Shown piece after piece: positions 1 through 10,660 of a DNA stretch of 64,000 bases. The notes under the pieces are model-generated. The model did not search any database and was not told the origin of the DNA. It worked only from the letters and a program-made list of their open reading frames with translations. The position numbers and the translations under genes were made by a program. The first letter of the stretch is position 1. The number at the start of each line of letters is the position of its first letter. The stretch is from Isoperla grammatica (lineage: Eukaryota > Arthropoda > Insecta > Plecoptera > Perlodidae), in contig OX246744.1 of NCBI GenBank assembly GCA_945910005.1, forward strand, positions 40,682,906-40,746,905, read 5' to 3'.

Positions 1-2920
1 AGAGGAAACGGGGAAGTAGGGAGGAGAGGACACTGGGAAGAAGGGAGGAGAGGAAACGGGGAAGTAGGGAGGAGAGGACACTGGGACGAAGGGAGGAGTG
101 GAGACGGGGAAGTAAGGGAGGAGAGGAAACGGGGAAGTAGGGAGGAGAGGACACTGGGAAGAAGGGAGGAGAGGAAACGGGGAAGTAGGGAGGAGAGGAC
201 ACTGGGACGAAGGGAGGAGTGGAGACGGGGAAGTAAGGGAGGAGAGGAAACGGCACAGTCGGGAGGAGAGGACACTGGGAAGAAGGGAGGAGAGGAGACG
301 GGCAAGTAAGGGAGGAGAGGAAACGTGGAAGTAGGGAGGAGAGGACACTGGGACGAAGGGAGGAAAGGAAACGGGGAAGAAGAGAGGAGAGGGTACTGGG
401 AAGAAGGGAGGAGAGGAGACGGGCAAGTAAGGGAGGAGAGGAAACGTGGAAGTAGGGAGGAGAGGACACTGGGACGAAGGGAGGAAAGGAGAAGGGGATG
501 TAAGGGAGGAAAGGAAACGGGGAAGAAGAGAGGAGAGGGTACTGGGAAGAAGGGAGGAGAGAAAACGATGAAGTTGGGAGGAGAGGGGACTATAGGGAGA
601 CAGAGCGGAACGAGATGGGGAAGTTAGGGAGAAGAGGACACTGGGAAGAAGGGACGAGAGGAGAGAGGGAAGTCAGGGAGGTGAGGAAACGGGGAAGTAG
701 GGAGGAGAGGACACTGGGACGAAGGGAGGAGAGGAGAAGGGGAAGTAAGGGAGGAAAGGAAACGGGGAAGAAGGGAGGAGAGGGGACTAGGGAAACAGGG
801 CGGGACGAGACGGGGAAGTTAAGGAGGAGACGACACTGGGAAGAAGGGATTAGAGGAAACTGGGACGTAAGGGAGGAGAGGAAACTGGAAAGTGAAGTAG
901 GAAAGGGGTGACTAGGAAGACAGGGCGGGAGGAGACGGGGAGGTATGGGAGGAGAGGAAACTAGGAAGTTAGGTAGGAAAGGGGACTGGGAATACAGGTC
1001 GGGAGGAGACGGGACTGGGAAGTAGGGAGGTGGGGTGACGGGGAAGTAAGGGAGGAGAGGACACTGGGAAGAATGGAGGTGGGTTGACGGGGAAGTAAGG
1101 GAGGAGAGGAAAGTGGGAAGTTAGGGAGGAGAGGACACTGGGAAGAAAGGAGGTGAGGTGACGATGAAGTGAGGGAGGAGAGGAAAGTGGGAAGTAAGGG
1201 AGGAGAGGAAACTGGGAAGAAAGGAGGTGAGGTGACGATGAAGTGAGGGAGGAGAGGAAAGTGGGAAGTAAGGGAGGAGAGGACACTGGGAAGAAGGGAG
1301 GTGAGGTGACGATGAAGTGAGGGAAGAGAGGAAAGTGGGAAGTGGAAAGTAAGGGAGGAGAGGACACTGGGAAGAAGGGAGGTGGGGTGACGGGGAAGTA
1401 AGGGAGGAGAGGAAAGTGGGAAGTTAAGGACGAGAGGAGACGGGGAAGAAGGTAGGTGGGGTGACGGGGAAGTTAGGGACGAGTGGAGACCGGTAAGTAG
1501 GGAGGAGAGGACACTGGGAAGAAGGGAGGTGGGGTGACGGGGAAGTAAGGGAAGAGAGGAAAGTGGGAAGTCAAGGACGAGAGGAGACGGGGAAGTAGGG
1601 AGGAGCGGAGACGTGGAAGTAAGGGAGTAGAGGACACTGGGAAGAAGGGAGGAGAAGAAACTGGGATTACATGGTGGGAGTCAGGGGGGGCAGTTATGAA
1701 AGAGATGGGTCAGGAAAGTTAGGGAGAAGACAGTGGAAGTTAGGGACTTGAGGGTAATTGGGAAGTTAGGACGAGCGTGGGCAAGAGGAGATTAAACGGG
1801 AAAATTAAGGAGGAGAAGGAACTGGGAAGGTGAGGAATCTGGGAAGTTAGGTAGAAGAGGAGTCTAGTTAGAGGGGGGGGGGAGGCTGGGAAGATAGAGG
1901 CGGTAGGAGGAGACTGGGAAGACAAGGGCAGGGAGAGAGGGGACTCGAAAGATGGGGAGGAGAGGAAACTGGGAAGAGGGGGGAGGTGGAGACTGGGTGG
2001 TTATTGAGGAGAAGGGACTGAGGAGTTAGGGAGGAGAGGAAACTGGAAAGTTGCTTAGGAGAGGGGACTGGGATTTAAGAGAGGAGAGAAGATAGGGAAG
2101 ATGGGGGTGGGAGGGGAGGAGACTGGGACGTTAGGGAAGAAAAAAGACTAGAAAGTAATGGTGGAGAGGAGACGGAGGAAGTTAAGGTGGAGAGGAGAGT
2201 AGACTGGGAAGTTAGGTAGGAAAGGAGACATGGAAGATGGGGTTTGGAGGAGACAAGGGAAGTAAGGGCGGTGAATTGGGACTAGGAAGTTACTGAGGAG
2301 ACGGGATTGGGAGGAGACTGGGAAGACCAGGGCGGGTGGAGAGGGGAGGAGAGGAGACAGTGAAGTATGGACGTAGGTTAGACTAGGAAGGCGGGGCTTA
2401 GAAGAGACGGGGAAGTTAGGAAAGAGAGGGGACTTGGAAGATGGGGCAGTAGGAGCAAGGAAATTTAGGGAGGAGAAGGGACTGAGAAAATGGAGTGGGA
2501 GGAGACTTGGAAAATGTGTCGAGAGTAGATTGGGAAGATGAGGGCGGGAGGAGACTTGGAAATAGAGAAGAGGGGACAGGGAAGATGGGGAGAAGAGCTT
2601 TGCAACTTACAAGGAGAGAAGACAGGGAAGTTGAGGAAGGGAAGAGACAGGGAAGACGGGGGCAAAGAGAGAAAGAGAACTTAGGGAAGTGAAGTGAGGA
2701 GACAGGGAAATATTTACGGGGTTGAGCAATGGAAGATAGGGAGGAGTGAGGACTGGGAAGATGGGAAGATTGGGGATGGAAGAGCGGGGACGGGGAAGAT
2801 GAAGGCAGGTGGATACTAGGAAATTAGGGAGGAGGGGAGACATAAGAATATAGGGATGAAGGGAAACTGGGAAGAGGGTTGGAGGGAGACTAGATAGAGA
2901 GGGATTAGGGAGATAAGACA
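1..2920. repeat. Polypurine degenerate minisatellite
   Basis: The plus strand is almost purely G and A for nearly 3 kb. It is built from variants of GGGAAGTAGGGAGGAGAGG and ACACTGGGAAGAAGGGAGG, with periods near 48-60 bp that decay towards the right end. The first 1.6 kb is the most regular. After about 1.7 kb the repeats are strongly diverged, and ordinary sequence resumes near 2.92 kb. Open frames inside are compositional artefacts (Arg/Gly/Glu on plus, Ser/Pro/Leu on minus). The array may continue to the left of the window. Confidence 0.9.
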
Positions 2921-3298
2921 TGCTCAGTGATTGGGAGAACAGTTGGCAAACACATTTGGGACAGTAGACAGGCAGGGATTATTATACAGTTTGCAGCGAT
3001 GGACAAGACAGTGGGCAGAGACGTGTAGAAGAGTGAAAAACAAAAGAATGTGAAAGAGAGCATTGGAGGAGTTAGAAAATTGTTGTAGCGAAGCCTACCT
3101 AGCCAGAGACAAGAAACGGAAATTATGTTTGCTGCTATAACACTTGATACGACATCATGTCTATTGACTATGGTATGCAACTGTAACTACTGTATATACT
3201 TTCTAAAATAGTTTGCTTACTATTACTATTAAGTCCCCTCACCACCCAATCGTTCCCAAGTGGCCGGATCAATCTTAGTCATTTAGGGTCAATCGGGG
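2921..3298. other. Unassigned intergenic sequence
   Basis: Transition from the polypurine array into ordinary AT-rich DNA. I see no gene, RNA or repeat structure that I can support. Confidence 0.5.
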
Positions 3299-3300
3299 TA

Positions 3301-4424
3301 AGTGTGGCAGCGGGGTAAGTGTGGCACCCGGCCATAACTTTTTTGTTTATAGAGTAAAAAAAAAAAAAAAAAAAAACACATATTGATCAGTGATATATGG
3401 AGGTTGTCATCTTCAATTCATACTCATCTACTATCTCTTCTTTAAGAGATATAGGCATATTGATCAGCTTATGTTTTTCATTTGTCCAACTCGATTCGTC
3501 CGACTTGTCTAATGTTTTGTGCCAACACTATGATTGTATCAGTAATATTTAGTTATTGTTGATGTTGGTTACAGTAAGGTTAAAGGCATCTAAATTGATA
3601 AAAAAAAAAATTAAAAAATTAGCAGTGCAGCTTTTATTCATGGTGCCACACTTGCCCCACATAATTTTATTCCTGGGGTAAGTGTGGCATCAATGTTTTT
3701 GCATTACAGTAATGCTTAACATTTAGAAGGCTGTAGCTATGAGTTGCACTTTTTGGTGTCAGTGGCCATGGGTTTGAAAAATCGTGTTTAAGGCCGCGAC
3801 CGTCGTCCCCCATCCCCGTCAGCCCTCGTGTGCGTTCGTGTGACTTAGAGCCAGCGCCAAATTGCGCCTCGCTCGTTGGCGCTTGGCACGCGCCCGGTGA
3901 CCAGTGCGCGAACTAACCGACCGTCCAGCGGTCTTGTCAGTTGCTTCATATTTTCACAACTCCCAGTTGCTTTCGCCCTATTAGCCGCTTCTAAAGACAT
4001 TCGCAATTTTAGTTGGATTATTGGCACTTCAAGTCAGGCACCAACGCGTTCAAGGGGGTGCGCCTAAGATCGCACGCAAACCCCCCACCTAGATGCTTTG
4101 TTGTTGTTGTTGTTGACCAAAAACCCAAACAGCACTTTTTCAAATTTTATTTGAGGAGTGTTAAACGGTAAGAAATGCAACTGTAGTTAAAGTGATCTTA
4201 TTCTTACATATTGGCCAAATCATGAAGTATTAGTAGTAGTATTCATCGACCGTGTTCCAGTAATAACGCTATAAAATGCAAAGTAAAATCAATAAAAATC
4301 TGAAAAAAATTCATAAGCATAACAAGGGTATTCCTTACCCTGCCACACTTTCTCCTAGCTTCAATATCCATTATTTCTATGTAAAACATGAGGGTGCCAC
4401 ACTTCCCCCCGGTGCTGCCACACT
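3301..4424. mobile_element. TIR element, TA-flanked (MITE-like)
   Basis: The left end reads AGTGTGGCAGC from 3301 and the right end is its reverse complement, ending at 4424. Both are flanked by TA (3299-3300 and 4425-4426), as expected for a Tc1/mariner-like TA target duplication. A subterminal GTGTGGCACCC motif follows the terminal motif at both ends in the same relative order, so the imperfect terminal repeat is about 34 bp. Two more copies of the motif, in opposite orientations, lie near 3644-3690. The centre holds a poly-A tract, a GC-rich patch (3790-4075) and a (TTG)n run near 4100. No transposase is visible, so this is a non-autonomous element by inference. Confidence 0.6.
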
Positions 4425-4426
4425 TA

Positions 4427-4912
4427 AAAGGACATGTCAAACTCTAGGTCTGGCAAGACGTTCTGCCCGTCTTCTTTCTCTAACACCCTGGGTGTGTGCA
4501 CGTACCTTCTATGCATTGTAATTCAAGTCTGGGAACTCTCCTCCTTCTCCCTCAATTTGTATAAGGATATGCCGTGGGATCGGCGGTACATCGTCCCCCC
4601 TCGGACTCAGGTCTTCCAACAGAATAGCGGTCCGTGCCTAGAAATAAAATCGTTTTAGGCCTTCTCTTCCAAAGTAGGGGAAATGGTGGTGTGGGGCAAA
4701 TGTTCGTAGAGAGCTGCCTTTTGTACGATGACAGAAATATTGCACCTTATTGTGCACCGACAGCTCAATAGAGCCGCCACTAATCCGCTAAGTGGTCTCG
4801 GCGGATAGTTTGTTAGTTTTCGTAAATAGACCCACCAGCCAACAAACGTCGGTAGTGGTTTTGCTTCGGTTCGGATGCTATGATATTTCTGTGAGATACG
4901 TTTTTTCAAATA
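4427..4912. other. Unassigned sequence
   Basis: Mixed-composition DNA between the TIR element and a trinucleotide microsatellite. Short open frames are present but none has domain character or splice support. Confidence 0.4.
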
Positions 4913-5040
4913 ATAATAAAAATAAAATAAAATAATAATAATAATACTGCTACTACTACTACTACTACTACTACTAATGATAATAATAATAATAATAATA
5001 ATACTATTATTACTAATAAGTACTAATAAGTACTAATAAG
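4913..5040. repeat. Trinucleotide microsatellite tract
   Basis: Compound (AAT)n / (TAC)n / (TAA)n microsatellite ending in three copies of TACTAATAAG. It lies immediately before retroelement 3'-end-like sequence. Confidence 0.85.
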
Positions 5041-5047
5041 ACAGTAA

Positions 5048-5290
5048 CGACTGTAGTTGAACAAGGTACCTCATGGAAATACTTGACATTACATCTGTAT
5101 TGTCCGTATAACATGTAAACACCGGCTTTGACCGAGATTGATGACTGTTTAAACTAGTAACAAGTGATAAGTGAAGTTAAATAAGGTAGACACATGGAAA
5201 TACTTGACATTACGTCCGTATAACATGTTAACGCCGGTTTTGACCGAGATTGTATGATTGTGATACATTCAATAAAATAATAATAATATA
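5048..5290 (+). mobile_element. Two tandem non-LTR 3'-end fragments
   Basis: Two diverged copies share the string GGAAATACTTGACATTAC followed by a CCGTATAACATGT block and then TTTGACCGAGATTG. They lie in tandem at about 5090-5150 and 5195-5255 and end in AATAAAATAATAATAATA. The same sequence occurs in inverse orientation at about 6108-6180, within the 3' region of the endonuclease-coding retroelement fragment on the minus strand. I infer these are plus-oriented 3'-end fragments of the same family. Sequence similarity is directly visible; the assignment to a UTR is inference. Confidence 0.55.
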
Positions 5291-6059
5291 TTTTTTTTAA
5301 TTATTAGATATAATACCATTACATAATATAGAAATAAATGAGCAATAACTCGAAATATAGACTTGCGTTAGAAGCAACAGCGAAGTAATAATCTGAACAA
5401 GAAACTTCAAATACTAAATATGTAATTCCTCATTTGCAATGCTCTTGGACAGAACTATGGTAAACCTACATTTTCAACATTAAAGTAACTTTTCGAATAA
5501 GGTATGTAAATACTAAATTTGTGGCGCCCAATTCTGTTGTTCGGAACTACATAGTACATACAGTTGCATTAGAAACAACACGTACGTAAAATAATAATCT
5601 TAACAAAATACGTAAATACAATTCTCTTGTAAGGAACTATAGACCTGCATTACAAACAGCAAAGTAACGTTCCCAATTCGGACAAGGAACTCATTGGCAT
5701 TGGCTTACACTAAAAACAAAATATTCAGAATAGCTGTTGCGTTATATGAACAAGTTACATTTTGTGCAAACACCATACGTTATGACCAGAATAAATAGGC
5801 CACTATCCTCAAACTATACGAAATCTCAAAACGACGGCATACTCGATGTTGATACGCTTTTTAGTGAAAAACAGATGGATGTTGAAAACATTCTCCCTAC
5901 TCATTAGGAAAGGCATTATGTCCGCTCAGTGGAGTGAACTAGACATGTGCCATGGTCTGGTCAATAATTCTCTAAAATTAAAAATAAATTTACCAATACA
6001 CACAAACATGTCTGTAGGACTATCGCTTTCACATTGCAGTTCGTCTCCTTGAAATCGAA
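5291..6059. repeat. Diverged internal repeats, AT-rich
   Basis: Related phrases recur at roughly 90-180 bp spacing: CTGCATTA/GCGTTA followed by AGAAACAACA-type strings, then AAGTAATAATCT, and ACTAAATATG/ACTAAATTTG. This suggests an old, degenerate repeat or element interior. No coding region is supported. Confidence 0.35.
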
Positions 6060-6086
6060 TTATTATTATTATTATTATTATTATTT
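6060..6086. repeat. (TTA)n tract, retroelement 3' tail
   Basis: About nine TTA repeats. Read on the minus strand this is (TAA)n, placed 3' of the retroelement reading frame, so it serves as the tail or target repeat of the element. Confidence 0.7.
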
Positions 6087-6354
6087 TATTGTTGCAATAC
6101 ATACAAACTCGGTTAAAACCCGAATAAACATGTTGTACGGACATAAATGTCAAGTATTTCCATGTGTTTACCTTATTAAAATCTACTTAGAACTAATTAA
6201 ATATATCATTGTCCATATTATTTTTCCAAACCAAACTGTGGATGCTATGTACGGTCGTGGCCGATTTGTACTCATCCAGCATTTGCTTTTCGTACGGTGG
6301 AAAAGCACGAAAACCACCATCAGGATGGAGAACTTCTTGAAGTCTTCATTCTTC

Positions 6355-7014
6355 TTAGTTAAAAAATTTTCGCACTATCCTACATGTGTTCAAAATAATT
6401 GCTTTTTGCATCTCGATGTATATGTTTGGTTGGATACCAATTAGTTTAATACTGTCATGCAGTTTACGAGGAACAATGCCATTTGCTGATATAATTAACG
6501 GTATAACAGTTACATTATTCTGCTTCCACAACCTTTTTATTTCAATAGATAATTGCTTATATCTGTTTATCTTGTCCCGCCAAGTTGTCTCTACATTGTG
6601 GCATAAAGGGACGGCAACATCAATTAAAATCGTTTCTTGTTTCTTCTTGTCAATAAATATAATATCCGGTCTATTGTGATGTATGGTTTGGTCTGTTTTA
6701 ACTGCCCGGTCGCGGTCGTAATATAATTTGTAGTCTTTACTATCTAATACCTTTTCAGGCTTGTATTTGTAATACGCAGTGGTTGTGTTTATAAGTTTAT
6801 ACTTCATGGCTAATTTTTGATGTATAATGTTTGCAACTTGGTTATGCCTATGAAGATAATCTGTTTGACAAAGCATTTTGCACCCAGATACGATACGTTC
6901 AATTGTTTCGCCGTTCATATTACATTTTCTACATTTATCTTCCACTGTGATGTCTTTCATTATGTATTTTTTGTAATTGTTAGTCTTGATTACTTTATCT
7001 TGAATAGCGATCAT
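6355..7014 (-). pseudogene. Non-LTR retrotransposon C-terminal fragment, restriction-like endonuclease
   Basis: An open frame of about 219 codons. Near residues 28-60 it shows a CRKC zinc-knuckle-like pair followed by a GCKML segment and YLHRHNQVA. Near residues 112-135 it has RPDIIFIDKKKQ followed by ILIDVAVP. That order (Cys/His knuckle, then a PD-(D/E)xK-type RPD...ID motif) is characteristic of the C-terminus of endonuclease-type non-LTR elements (R2/R4/Dong group). There is no reverse transcriptase upstream. On the 5' side the frame runs into a long (TTA)n tract instead, so the copy is 5'-truncated. The 3' region (6087-6354) carries the family-specific tail. R4/Dong elements are known to insert in TAA repeats, which fits the (TAA)n on both sides. 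The clade assignment is inference. Confidence 0.75.
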
Positions 7015-7041
7015 AAATCCCTTTGTAACACGAGTATGCCG

Positions 7042-7053
7042 TCACTATTATTA

Positions 7054-7140
<87 letters not shown>

Positions 7141-7145
7141 GTATT

Positions 7146-7220
<75 letters not shown>

Positions 7221-7240
7221 AAAATTATTATTATTATTTA
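7042..7240. repeat. Long (TTA)n microsatellite
   Basis: About 60 nearly perfect TTA/ATT repeats with a few GTA interruptions at about 7140. They abut the truncated 5' end of the retroelement fragment. Confidence 0.95.
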
Positions 7241-7560
7241 TTGGTGGTGTTTAACGACGTACTCGACAGCTTGGTCATATGACGTCTTCGGAGTCAGGTC
7301 CATCTATATCGCGTGGTCGTCATAAGAGGAGTCCAGCAAGGGATGGCAGGGCCAAGTGGGAGGAGAAATCTTCAGTGTAGGACAGAGGTAGGAATGGTCA
7401 GGTTCTTCTTTCGTCGCCGCTTACGACTAGCAGAGTCACTCTGGGCGTATTCTTCCCCTGGCTCAGACGGGCATTGACATCGAAGTTGTTTGATCTGGGA
7501 AAGTGCTATTTCTTGGCTTTGGTGAAGTAGGTGTTTTTTTATACAACCGTATCGTCGTTC
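7241..7560 (-). mobile_element. SINE-like dispersed repeat
   Basis: Read on the minus strand, the element ends in GTCGAGTACGTCGTTAAAC followed by ACCACC, then AT-rich sequence. A diverged copy of this end (AACGACGTACTCAACA on the plus strand) recurs at about 34270 in an intron. A body phrase (minus strand AGAGTGACTCTGCTAGTCG) resembles a plus-strand phrase near 54715. Dispersed, short and non-coding, it looks like a SINE or MITE family. I could not see a tRNA promoter in this copy. Confidence 0.5.
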
Positions 7561-8260
7561 GGGTTCTTTCCATTTATTATTTATTCAAAATTATTAGCTT
7601 TCAATAAGAATTTATTGAGCACCTAGTTTATACTGAGGGTTTCATATTTTTCATGTTGCGGGACATCCTAGATCTACTTAATCTGGCAATATACAGTTGA
7701 CGTCAAAACGAATAGTTTTGGCTCCATCTCATTCATCAAACTCATCATCACGATACATTTTTTCTGTACGTACATACCTTGTAGGAGGCCATGCAACAAA
7801 AATACAATACTATCTTCTAGTGACATGAATTTGGGTTTGTACCTGCTAATAATATGTATGCTTTTAATTGAATCCAATGATGCAACGAACGTCAACACAT
7901 CCCCCCCCCACAAATGGAGAACGACTTCAATATTTATTATTTAGTACCTATAGTCTCCACTCAGTGTTTGCCAGAAAGCTTCGTCACACTACATATTGTT
8001 AGAGCAGGGCCCCATACCGGTAATTGTGGGCATAATAATTTATCCACAAAATATTAACTCAGAAGCGCACTTTCCCGACAGAGTTACGTAATTCGTTCCG
8101 TATGACCTCACGGACCAGCTACCATCGGTGATAACGATGGTGAGAGGCACTGTGTTTTCCAACCCTCAGCAACGATTCTAGACTATGAGCCATGGCAAAT
8201 GAATGGCATGTTCAATGAGTGAGTTCTTCTAATATAATCAATCATATAACAGTATTGTTT
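7561..8260. other. Unassigned sequence with possible old repeat
   Basis: No gene is supported. The stretch 8095-8215 is GC-richer and reads like the remnant of a dispersed element, possibly continuous with the SINE-like sequence to its right. Confidence 0.35.
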
Positions 8261-8261
8261 C

Positions 8262-8490
8262 GTAGGAAACCTGCCCACGGACAGCCAGTTCATGCTCCTT
8301 TTCAGTATTGCGATTTTTGGAATTGTTGGGGAAGGAATGTCTAAGGGCAGTTACTATGACTCAATCCGAACATTGGCCAATTGTGACTGAGGAAACCCTC
8401 TGCGAAATCTTCAGTCAGTCGGGTATTGAACCGGCGACCTCCCAAATTAGAGCCTCGTGTGCTAACAGTAACACTGGGCCACCATTATCG
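8262..8490 (-). mobile_element. tRNA-derived SINE
   Basis: On the minus strand the head at 8483-8421 begins GGTGGCCCAGTGTTACTG, an A-box-like TGGCCCAGTGT. It contains GGTTCAATACC, a good match to the RNA polymerase III B box GGTTCRANNCC. The interval between them is tRNA-like. A non-tRNA body follows to about 8262. The acceptor stem and 3' end are not those of a functional tRNA. Confidence 0.6.
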
Positions 8491-8606
8491 CTAATCGCGG
8501 TCTGAGAACCCACCCCCAATAATTATAATACCCGCAATAGGGGCAGTATTCACGTCGATAGAAAGATTATCTCTTTTCGGGTCTCACGGTTTGTTTACAG
8601 GTGTTT

Positions 8607-10545
8607 TTGTTGTTTGTTGCGGCGTTGTTGTCTGTTACGTGTTACGTAGGTATTGTAGTTTGCGGCGTCGTTGTCTGTTACGTGTTACGTAGTTGTTGTA
8701 TGTTGCGGCGTCGTTGTCTGTTACGTGTTACGTAGTTGTTGTTTGTTGTGGCGTCGTTGTCTGTTACGTGTTACGTAGGTATTGTAGTTTGCGGCGTCGT
8801 TGTCTGTTACGTGTAACGTAGTTGTTGTTTGTTGTGGCGTCGTTGTCTGTTACGTGTTACGTAGTTATTGTATGTTGCGGCGTCGATGTCTGTTACGTGT
8901 TACGTATTGTATGTTGCGGCGTTGTTGTCTGTTACGTGTTACGTAGTTATTGTATGTTGTGGCGTCGATGTCTGTTACGTGTAACGTATTGTATGTTGCG
9001 GCGTCGATGTCTGTTACGTGTAACGTATTGTATGTTGCGGCGTCGTTGTCTGTTACGTGTTACGTAGTTATTGTATGTTGCGGCGTCGATGTCTGTTACG
9101 TGTTACGTATTGTATGTTGCGGCGTCGTTGTCTGTTACGTGTAACGTAGTTATTGTATGTTGCGGCGTCGATGTCTGTTACGTGTTACGTATTGTATGTT
9201 GCGACGTCGTTGTCTGTTACGTGTAACGTAGTTATTGTATGTTGCGGCGTCGATGTCTGTTACGTGTTACGTAGTTATTGTATGTTACGGCGTCGATGTC
9301 TGTTACGTGTTACGTATTGTTTGTTGCGGCGTCGATGTCTGTTACGTGTTACGTAGTTATTGTATGTTGCGGCGTCGATGTCTGTTACGTGTTACGTAGT
9401 TATTGTATGTTGCGGCGTCGATGTCTGTTACGTGTTACGTATTGTATGTTGCGGCGTCGATGTCTGTTACGTGTTACGTAGTTATTGTATGTTGCGGCGT
9501 CGATGTCTGTTACGTGTTACGTATTGTTTGTTGCGGCGTCGATGTCTGTTACGTGTTACGTAGTTATTGTATGTTGCGGCGTCGATGTCTGTTACGTGTT
9601 ACGTATTGTATGTTGCGGCGTCGATGTCTGTTACGTGTTACGTAGTTATTGTATGTTGCGGCGTCGATGTCTGTTACGTGTTACGTATTGTTTGTTGCGG
9701 CGTCGATGTCTGTTACGTGTTACGTAGTTATTGTATGTTGCGGCGTCGATGTCTGTGACGTGTTACGTATTGTTTGTTGCGGCGTCGTTGTCTGTTACGT
9801 GTTACGTAGTTATTGTATGTTGCGGCGTCAATGTCTGTTACGTGTTACGTATTGTATGTTGCGGCTTTGTTGTCTGTTACGTGTTACGTAGTTATTGTAT
9901 GTTGCGGCGTCGATGTCTGTTACGTGTTACGTATTGTATGTTGCGGCGTCGATGTCTGTTACGTGTTACGTAGTTATTGTATGTTGCGGCGTCGATGTCT
10001 GTTACGTGTTACGTATTGTTTGTTGCGGCGTCGATGTCTGTTACGTGTTACGTAGTTATTGTATGTAGCGGCGTCGATGTCTGTTACGTGTTACGTATTG
10101 TTTGTTGCGGCGTCGTTGTCTGTTAAGTGTTACGTAGTTTTTGTATGTTGCGGCGTCAATGTCTAGTACGTGTTACGTATTGTATGTTGCGGCTTTGTTG
10201 TCTGTTACGTGTTACGTAGTTATTGTATGTTGCGGCGTCGATGTCTGTTACGTGTTACGTATTGTATGTTGCGGCGTCGTTGTCTGTTACGTGTAACGTA
10301 GTTGTTGTTTGTTGCGGCGTCGATGTCTGTTACGTGTTACGTATTGTATGTTGCGGCGTCGTTGTCTGTTACGTGTAACGTAGTTGTTGTTTGTTGCGGC
10401 GTCGATGTCTGTTACGTGTAACGTAGTTATTGTATGTTGCGGCGTCGATGTCTGTTACGTGTTACGTATTGTATGTTGCGGCGTTGTTGTCTGTTACGTG
10501 TAACGTAGTTGTTGTTTGTTGCGGCGTCGATGTCTGTTCCGTGTT
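8607..10545. repeat. 43+39-bp higher-order tandem array
   Basis: Monomers end in TGTCTGTTACGTGTTACGTA after GTTGCGGCGTCGATG. Two monomer lengths alternate: a 43-bp form with GTTATTG/GTTGTTG between monomers and a 39-bp form without the extra 4 bp, giving an 82-bp dimer over most of the array. About 47 monomers are present. The left end is 43-bp only and the right end is more diverged. Each monomer carries the near-palindromic TACGTGTTACGTA. The open frames reading VTCYVLYVAASMS are repeat artefacts. Confidence 0.93.
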
Positions 10546-10579
10546 TTATCATCATCACCATCATCGTAATTTTAGCAAT

Positions 10580-10660
10580 TATTGTAGACAGATTCGCACG
10601 ACTAGGATCGAACTCAGAACCTCCGACTGTTGTTGCCGCTTGGGCTACCGGGGAACATTA
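10580..10660 (-). mobile_element. tRNA-like SINE head
   Basis: On the minus strand the sequence contains TAGCCCAAGCGG (A-box-like) and, about 30 nt on, GAGTTCGATCCTAG (B-box). It lies immediately beside the end of the 43+39-bp array. The flanking stems are not obviously complementary, so I call it a SINE head or tRNA-derived fragment rather than a tRNA gene. Confidence 0.5.

Noticed and set aside
325..1925. Arg/Gly/Glu-rich and Ser/Pro/Leu-rich open frames
   Set aside because: Products of purine-strand composition, with no ATG context, splice support or domain.
6817..7221. Poly-leucine protein on the plus strand
   Set aside because: Its C-terminal half is the (TTA)n microsatellite read as leucine, and the frame overlaps the antisense of the retroelement fragment.
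8421..8483. Functional tRNA gene
   Set aside because: Promoter boxes are present but paired acceptor stems and a proper cloverleaf are not, and it is fused to a SINE body.
8822..10055. Cys/Val-rich repeat protein
   Set aside because: Direct translation of the 43+39-bp satellite, with frames changing between units.
8607..10545. CRISPR-like regular repeat array
   Set aside because: There are no unique spacers between repeats and the genome is eukaryotic. The same applies to the other arrays.
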